Below are positions 38,153-42,550 of a DNA stretch of 42,550 nt, piece by piece. The position numbers and the translations under genes were made by a program. The notes under the pieces were generated by a model, which saw nothing but the letters and a program-made list of their open reading frames with translations, ran no database searches and was not told the origin of the DNA. Origin of the DNA: Betaproteobacteria bacterium CG2_30_68_42 (GTDB lineage Bacteria > Pseudomonadota > Gammaproteobacteria > Burkholderiales > Rhodocyclaceae); NCBI GenBank assembly GCA_001872285.1, contig MNXU01000025.1, forward strand, positions 1-42,550, in the 5' to 3' direction. Each line of letters opens with the position of its first letter. Position 1 is the stretch's first letter.

Positions 38153-38631
38153 TGGAAGCGCGCCCGGAAGAGGAACCGGTCGAGATCTTCACCGACGGCG
38201 CGTGCAGCGGAAATCCCGGCCCGGGAGGCTGGGGTGCGCTGCTGCGAACGGGCACCCGCGAGAAGGAGCTCTACGGGGGCGAGCCGAACACGACCAACAA
38301 CCGCATGGAACTGACCGCGGTGATCGAGGCCCTGTCCGCGCTCCGGCGCCCGCTGCCGGTGCGTGTCTACACCGATTCGCAGTACGTGCAGAAGGGCATC
38401 AGCGAATGGCTTGCCGCATGGAAGGCGCGCGGCTGGCGCACTGCCGACAAGCGGCCGGTCAAGAACATCGATCTGTGGCAGGCGCTCGACCGGATCGCCT
38501 CGCGCCACCGCATCGAGTGGCACTGGGTCCGGGGCCATGCCGGCCATGCCGAAAACGAGCGCGCCGACGGCCTCGCGCGGCGCGGTGTCGAGGAACAGGG
38601 GAGAAGACGGGATGCGACAGGTCGTACTTGA
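38149..38631 (+). CDS. rnhA: Ribonuclease HI
   Basis: A 160-residue endonuclease that removes RNA from RNA:DNA hybrids. The catalytic acidic residues are in [15 protein letters not shown] (D16), [20 protein letters not shown] and [13 protein letters not shown]. The basic handle region ([20 protein letters not shown]) typical of E. coli-type RNase HI is present. Start overlaps the methyltransferase stop, and its 3' end overlaps dnaQ by 20 bases. Confidence 0.97.
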   Translation: MMEARPEEEPVEIFTDGACSGNPGPGGWGALLRTGTREKELYGGEPNTTNNRMELTAVIEALSALRRPLPVRVYTDSQYVQKGISEWLAAWKARGWRTADKRPVKNIDLWQALDRIASRHRIEWHWVRGHAGHAENERADGLARRGVEEQGRRRDATGRT

Positions 38632-39304
38632 TACCGAGACGACGGGGCTCGATGTCGCGCGCGGCGACCGGGTGATCGAGATCGGCTGCGTGGAGCTGGC
38701 GAACCGCGGGCTCACCGGGCGCCGCTTCCATTGCTATCTCAACCCGGAGCGGGAGGTCGAGGCCGGTGCGCTCGCCATTCACGGCATCGACGACGAGTTC
38801 CTGCGCGACAAGCCGAAGTTCGCCGAGATCGCAGACGAGTTCGTCGAGTTCGTGAGCGGCGCGGAGCTGGTGATCCACAACGCCGCCTTCGACATCGGTT
38901 TTCTCGATCACGAACTCGGCCTCGCGGGCCGCCCCCAGGTCGCGGAGCTCGCGCGTCGCGTGATCGACACCCTGAAGCTTGCGCGCGACCACCATCCAGG
39001 GCGCAAGAATTCGCTCGCGGCCCTGTGCGAGCGTTATTCCATCGACCATTCGCAACGCACGCTGCACGGTGCGCTGCTTGATGCCGAGCTGCTCGCCGAC
39101 GTCTATCTCGCGATGACGCGCGGGCAGGAGAGCCTGCTGATGGAATTCGCCACGGCCGAGGGCGCCGACGCGGTTCCGGCCGAGCGACCCCCGCTGGAGA
39201 TCCTGCGCGCGACCGAGGACGAGCTTCGCGCCCACGAGCGCGTGCTCGCCGAGATCGAGCGGGAAAGCAAAGGACGTTGCCTCTGGCTTCGCGCGGAGGG
39301 CTGA
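38612..39304 (+). CDS. dnaQ: DNA polymerase III epsilon subunit (3'-5' proofreading exonuclease)
   Basis: A 230-residue DEDDh exonuclease: Exo [12 protein letters not shown] (D7, E9), Exo [16 protein letters not shown], Exo [17 protein letters not shown] with the general-base His. The C-terminal segment after about residue 180 is the alpha-subunit-binding tail, ending CLWLRAEG. The rnhA-dnaQ pair is read in the same direction here, overlapping by 20 bases; in E. coli the two are divergent. Confidence 0.96.
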   Translation: MRQVVLDTETTGLDVARGDRVIEIGCVELANRGLTGRRFHCYLNPEREVEAGALAIHGIDDEFLRDKPKFAEIADEFVEFVSGAELVIHNAAFDIGFLDHELGLAGRPQVAELARRVIDTLKLARDHHPGRKNSLAALCERYSIDHSQRTLHGALLDAELLADVYLAMTRGQESLLMEFATAEGADAVPAERPPLEILRATEDELRAHERVLAEIERESKGRCLWLRAEG

Positions 39305-39339
39305 GGCGAAGGCCCGCGGTACCGGGTGCAAATTCGAAG

Positions 39340-39375
39340 GCCGGCGCCGGTCGGCCCTACCGCCCCGGCGCCGGC
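39340..39375. terminator. Inverted repeat between dnaQ and the peroxidase gene
   Basis: GCCGGCGCCGG and CCGGCGCCGGC are perfect 11-bp complements with a 14-base loop that contains the stop codon of the peroxidase gene. It lies between convergent genes and may act on both, but no long U-tract follows on either side. Confidence 0.4.
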
Positions 39376-41567
39376 TGTTGCGGTGGCAGGGGCGCGTAGG
39401 GTGGCAGGACCGGTGGATCGTAGTGCGGCAGGCGATCCATGCTGAGCGCTTCGAGGAACGCAACGAGATCCCGCTTCTCCTGGTCGCCGAGCCGCAGCGG
39501 CTGGAGCAGGGCTGACTTGTTGGGTGAGTCTTCGCCGCCGCGGTCGTAGAACTCGATCACCTGTTCGAGCATCGCGAACACGCCGTTGTGCATGTAGGGC
39601 GCGCTATGCTTCAGTTCGCGCAGGCTGGGCGTGCGGAACTTGCCGATGTCTTTCGGCTCGAGGCTGACGTAGTAGAGCCCGCGGTCGTGCGCGCCCTCGC
39701 GATACACGCGCTCCGGCACGCCTCTCTGGTACTGCTGCCAGCGGTGGGTGATCTGGATCTGCGCCACGCCGCGTACCAGGCGGTTTTCGGGCACTCCGGT
39801 CGCATGGAAACGCCCGTCGGAGGCAAGCGGACCGTCGTGGCAGCGAATGCAGCCCGCCTTGCCGTTGAACAACGTCAGGCCGCGTGCCTGGGACTCGCGA
39901 AGTGCGTTCGGGACGCCCTTCAGGGAACGGTCGAAGGGCACCTGCGCCGGATCGGAGACCAGCGTGCGCTCGAAGGCGGCGATGGCGCGCCACGCATCGT
40001 GGATTCGCGGCCATGCGGTGCCGAAGACCTTGCGGAAGCGCTCCACATACTCGGGGACGAAGCGCAACCGCATCTCCATCATTGCGGGATCTCCGTTGCC
40101 CGCCACCGCTCCTTCCGCCGCCGCCGCGGCCTGCGCTTCCAGGCTGGTCACCGAGCCGTCCCAGAACAGCTTGTCGTAGTACGCGGAATTGAACACCGTC
40201 TGCGTGTTGCGCCAGTGCCGCGTGCCCGGATAGCCGCGGGAGACCGGCGACGCTTCGCCCCATCCGAGCTGCGGAAAATGACATCCGGCACATGCGGTGG
40301 TGCCGTCGCCCGAGAGCCGGGGATCGAAGAACAGCAGGCGGCCGAGTGCCACCTTGTCGCCGGTCACGGGGTTGTCCGCGGGCACCGGCACCGGGGGCAG
40401 CGTCGCGAGCGGGCGTGGCGCGCGAGCAATTGCCGGTAGCCCCGGTGCGGGTTCCGGTGAACCTGCCTGGGCCTGCGGCGCGGGCGGCGGCAGGAGCGCG
40501 TAGTCCGGCTGCACCGGAGCCACGATACGGGGCGGCTCGCCGCTCAGCGCGAGCAGGAATGCGACGAGCCGTTTCTTCTCGACCGCGGCCAGCCCCAAGG
40601 GCTTCATTTCCGATCCCGTTCCACCGCCGCGGTCGTGGAAGTCCACGGTCTGCGCCAGCGTGGCGAACACACCGTTGTGCATGTACGGCGCCGTGTATTT
40701 CAGGTCGCGCAGGCTCGGCGTGAGAAACCTGCCGCGGTCGTTCTCATCCTTGGTGATCGCGTACAGCCCGACGTCCGCGCGCGCGTTCATGTAGGCCGGC
40801 ATGCCGCTGGTGGCAAAATGGCGCAGCATCGTGATGTGGCGCAGCGGCTCTGCGGTGACCGCCGGATTTTCCGGGACGCCCAGCCGGTGGAACGCGCCAT
40901 CGGAGGCGAGCGAGCCATGGTGGCAGCGCATACAGCCCGCCTTTCCGGTGAAAAGCGCGAGGCCCATTCTCTGCTCCCGGCTCAGTGCGGAGCGCTCGCC
41001 CCGCAGGTAGCGGTCGATCGGGGCATTGCGCGAGCGCAGCGTCTTCAGGAACTCCGCGACCGCAACGAAGGCGCGCGGACCATAGGGTTCGGCGCGCTGG
41101 CCGAACGCTGCCCGCCACATTTCGCCGTAAGCGGGAATCTGCTTCAGGCGTTCCTGCACGAGGCGGCTGTCGGCCTGCATGGTGTGCGCTTCGGTCACCA
41201 TGTCGCGCACTGCAGTCGGCAGATCCGCGCCGTCCAACCTGCCGTCCCAGGTCAGCCGGGAACGCAGCCATACGTTCGCCAGCCCGGGTACGTTGCGAAA
41301 GTATTCGGCGCCCATGTACCCGCGCCCCAACGTCCGGCCGTCGCTCCAGCCGTGCGCGGGATCATGGCAGCTCGCGCAGGAGCGGCTGCCGTCGGCGGAC
41401 AAGCGGTTGTCGAAGAACAGATGGCGTCCCAGTTCGGCGATCGCGCGGTCGACCGGCGGCGAGGCGGGCAGCGGCGCGAGCGCGGCCAGCCCGTGGTTCG
41501 CTGCCCAGACAGGAGCGGTCAGGGCGGCGGCCGCGATCGTCAAGGCAGTGCCAATGCGCGTGAGCAT
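39357..41567 (-). CDS. Tandem (four-haem) CcpA/MauG-type di-haem cytochrome c peroxidase fusion
   Basis: A 736-residue exported protein (signal peptide 1-22, cleavage near VWAA). It consists of two complete di-haem peroxidase-type units. Unit 1 has CASCH (C64, C67, H68) and CMRCH (212-216); unit 2 has CAGCH (426-430) and CIRCH (573-577). The haem spacing is 148 and 147 residues. Each unit contains GRxLFFDxRLSxDG before haem 1, a GKAGCxRCHxGxLASDG haem 2 site, the TPSLRxLKxxAPYMHNGVFA segment and a proline-rich tail. Single-unit relatives are about 330-370 residues. Function inferred as periplasmic peroxide reduction or another MauG-like oxidation. A monoheme cytochrome gene lies 7 bases upstream and is a likely electron donor. 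Confidence 0.9.
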   Translation of the reverse strand: MLTRIGTALTIAAAALTAPVWAANHGLAALAPLPASPPVDRAIAELGRHLFFDNRLSADGSRSCASCHDPAHGWSDGRTLGRGYMGAEYFRNVPGLANVWLRSRLTWDGRLDGADLPTAVRDMVTEAHTMQADSRLVQERLKQIPAYGEMWRAAFGQRAEPYGPRAFVAVAEFLKTLRSRNAPIDRYLRGERSALSREQRMGLALFTGKAGCMRCHHGSLASDGAFHRLGVPENPAVTAEPLRHITMLRHFATSGMPAYMNARADVGLYAITKDENDRGRFLTPSLRDLKYTAPYMHNGVFATLAQTVDFHDRGGGTGSEMKPLGLAAVEKKRLVAFLLALSGEPPRIVAPVQPDYALLPPPAPQAQAGSPEPAPGLPAIARAPRPLATLPPVPVPADNPVTGDKVALGRLLFFDPRLSGDGTTACAGCHFPQLGWGEASPVSRGYPGTRHWRNTQTVFNSAYYDKLFWDGSVTSLEAQAAAAAEGAVAGNGDPAMMEMRLRFVPEYVERFRKVFGTAWPRIHDAWRAIAAFERTLVSDPAQVPFDRSLKGVPNALRESQARGLTLFNGKAGCIRCHDGPLASDGRFHATGVPENRLVRGVAQIQITHRWQQYQRGVPERVYREGAHDRGLYYVSLEPKDIGKFRTPSLRELKHSAPYMHNGVFAMLEQVIEFYDRGGEDSPNKSALLQPLRLGDQEKRDLVAFLEALSMDRLPHYDPPVLPPYAPLPPQQPAPGR

Positions 41568-41574
41568 CGCGCCG

Positions 41575-41931
41575 TCAGCGTGCCGGCGGCCTCAGGCCGT
41601 TCCAGGGCGTACCGCTACCGATCACCGGGCAGTGCTTGCGCCAGTTGCGCACCTCGGCGATCAGGCGCTCGTTCTCCGCTGCGGAAAGCCGCTCCGGCCC
41701 GGCGGCGGGAATGCGCATGAAGAACACGCGCCCGGCGGGCAGTTGCGCGAATTCGCCTGCCAGTTCTCCGCCGCCGAATTGCGGCGGAAGCGGGTCCGGG
41801 AGCGGATGGCATCCGGCGCAGTTGAGCAGATAGAGCACGCGACCATCCTTCGGTTCGGTGCCCTGTGCGGCGACCGCAATCGCGAGCGAACATGCCGCCA
41901 CGAAGGCGCTCCTGAATGCGATTCCTCTCAT
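41575..41931 (-). CDS. Periplasmic monoheme cytochrome c
   Basis: A 118-residue protein with a signal peptide (about 1-22) and one haem motif CAGCH (C38, C41, H42) just after the mature start. M72 in FFMRIP is a candidate sixth haem ligand. The rest is short and Arg/Glu-rich. It ends 7 bases before the tandem peroxidase start, so the two form a probable operon and the cytochrome is a likely electron carrier for the peroxidase. ATG at 41931 is preceded by GGGACGTCCC, a weak ribosome-binding site. Its 5' end and upstream region are duplicated in inverted orientation at 42369-42550. Confidence 0.85.
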   Translation of the reverse strand: MRGIAFRSAFVAACSLAIAVAAQGTEPKDGRVLYLLNCAGCHPLPDPLPPQFGGGELAGEFAQLPAGRVFFMRIPAAGPERLSAAENERLIAEVRNWRKHCPVIGSGTPWNGLRPPAR

Positions 41932-42000
41932 GGGACGTCGGGGAAACCGTGCGCCGCCCAGTCTAGCCCGAACCCCGGCCGGTTCGTTATCCCAAATCGG
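41819..42000. repeat. Left arm of a perfect 182-bp (or longer) inverted repeat
   Basis: Identical to the reverse complement of 42369-42550 over all 182 bases I compared. It covers the first 113 bases of the monoheme cytochrome gene plus 69 bases upstream of its ATG. Beyond 42000 there are 4 mismatched bases, then 11 more matching (GCGCTGCGCGC), then divergence. Confidence 0.95.
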
Positions 42001-42368
42001 AACCGCGCTGCGCGCCGAGCGCCGGCACACCGACTGTCTCGCGGCCGGCCGGTCCCCGATCCGATTCTCTGCGCCGCCCCGAAGTCGGCCCTTCGCGTTC
42101 GCCTCTCGCGGCTTTCATCCGGCCGCCGTGGTGTGCATCGCACTCGGCCTGCCACTGTGCGGCGAGCGATGCGTCCTGCGCCCCGTCGATGCGAGGAGCG
42201 AGGCGACGGAGCAATCCTCCGGCGCAACGTCCCCTCCCCCACAAGCGGGAGAGGGGAGCATTGTGAGTCGCTGACCCGACTTTCACTACAAGGGCTTCCC
42301 TTCAAAGGTCAAGCGTGAGATTCGCGATGGTTTTTCGTTGCTTTACTCCTGAAGCGCGCAGCGCTTCG
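42001..42368. other. 368-bp spacer between the inverted arms
   Basis: No gene is recognised. It contains a purine-rich motif at 42191-42216 (GCGAGGAGCGAGGCGACGGA and following bases) of a type I recall as dispersed in many genomes, an imperfect hairpin CCCCTCCCCC/GGGAGAGGGG at 42231-42256, and a perfect 7-bp hairpin GAAGCGC-GCA-GCGCTTC at 42351-42367 just outside the right arm. Confidence 0.5.
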
Positions 42369-42550
42369 CCGATTTGGGATAACGAACCGGCCGGGGTTCG
42401 GGCTAGACTGGGCGGCGCACGGTTTCCCCGACGTCCCATGAGAGGAATCGCATTCAGGAGCGCCTTCGTGGCGGCATGTTCGCTCGCGATTGCGGTCGCC
42501 GCACAGGGCACCGAACCGAAGGATGGTCGCGTGCTCTATCTGCTCAACTG
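42369..42550. repeat. Right arm of the inverted repeat, cut by the window end
   Basis: Reverse complement of 41819-42000 with no mismatch seen. It continues to the last base of the window, so the true length is unknown. Confidence 0.95.
42438..42550 (+). CDS. Second copy of the monoheme cytochrome c gene, 3' end beyond the window
   Basis: The ATG at 42438 opens 37 codons identical to those of the cytochrome gene at 41575-41931, including the whole signal peptide; the window ends inside the codon for the first haem cysteine. Both copies are divergent, separated by 506 bases. A TAGACT hexamer (42404-42409) is present before it, as before the other copy, without a convincing -35. Whether this copy is intact, or is followed by a second peroxidase, cannot be seen. 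Confidence 0.7.
   Translation, partial: MRGIAFRSAFVAACSLAIAVAAQGTEPKDGRVLYLLN

Noticed and set aside
42302-42511. Small minus-strand frame, identical in part to a plus-strand frame at 41858-42001
   Set aside because: The identity arises from the inverted repeat; both frames are antisense to the cytochrome copies and have no ribosome-binding site.

Overview
This window is a stretch of chromosome from a high-GC betaproteobacterium. The evidence is the gene order, not a database match. The run gyrA-serC-serA-pheA-hisC-tyrA-aroA-cmk-rpsA-ihfB-lapA-lapB, then heptose genes and cysM, the run thrS-infC-rpmI-rplT-pheS-pheT-ihfA-merR, and the neighbourhood mltD/gloB/methyltransferase/rnhA/dnaQ are all arranged as in that class. 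Almost every gene is an ordinary chromosomal gene, many are translationally coupled by overlapping stop/start codons, and there is no integrase, insertion sequence, prophage or CRISPR array.

Layout. Positions 1-5.5 kb hold a 5'-truncated GltD/PyrK-type flavoprotein, a Crp/Fnr-family regulator divergent from a four-helix-type c-type cytochrome, and an orphan Tat-exported branched-chain-amino-acid-type binding protein. From 5.6 to 24.6 kb one co-directional block covers DNA gyrase A, serine synthesis, phenylalanine/tyrosine/shikimate synthesis, CMP kinase, ribosomal protein S1, IHF-beta, LPS assembly control (LapA/LapB), sugar-nucleotide and heptose synthesis, cysteine synthase B, a DUF1318 protein and a PolB-type exonuclease. 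tRNA-Val(GAC) follows. From 24.9 to 32.2 kb lies the translation cluster thrS to pheT with ihfA and a MerR-type gene, closed by tRNA-Pro(GGG). From 32.9 to 39.3 kb are a small helix-turn-helix protein, ArfB, MltD, a diguanylate cyclase response regulator, glyoxalase II, a methyltransferase, RNase HI and the DNA polymerase III epsilon subunit. The last 3 kb carry a secreted monoheme cytochrome and a fused tandem (four-haem) CcpA/MauG-type peroxidase. The window then ends inside a perfect inverted copy of the start of that cytochrome gene.

Points most worth attention: (1) a 9-bp-arm palindrome with the Crp/Fnr half-site spacing, centred at -41.5 from a predicted start site of the cytochrome gene that is divergent from the Crp/Fnr gene; (2) the four-haem tandem peroxidase with its monoheme partner and the 182-bp inverted repeat that duplicates the partner's promoter and 5' end; (3) non-standard translation and transcription signals in the translation genes: an apparent AUA start for infC, a terminator-like hairpin overlapping the cmk stop just before an rpsA leader with no Shine-Dalgarno, and a hairpin plus U-tract with a Phe-rich reading frame just before thrS; (4) a SerA whose canonical catalytic Glu position is occupied by Thr. 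I did not find a large undescribed defence or biosynthetic system. The new biology, if any, is in the redox modules at the two ends.
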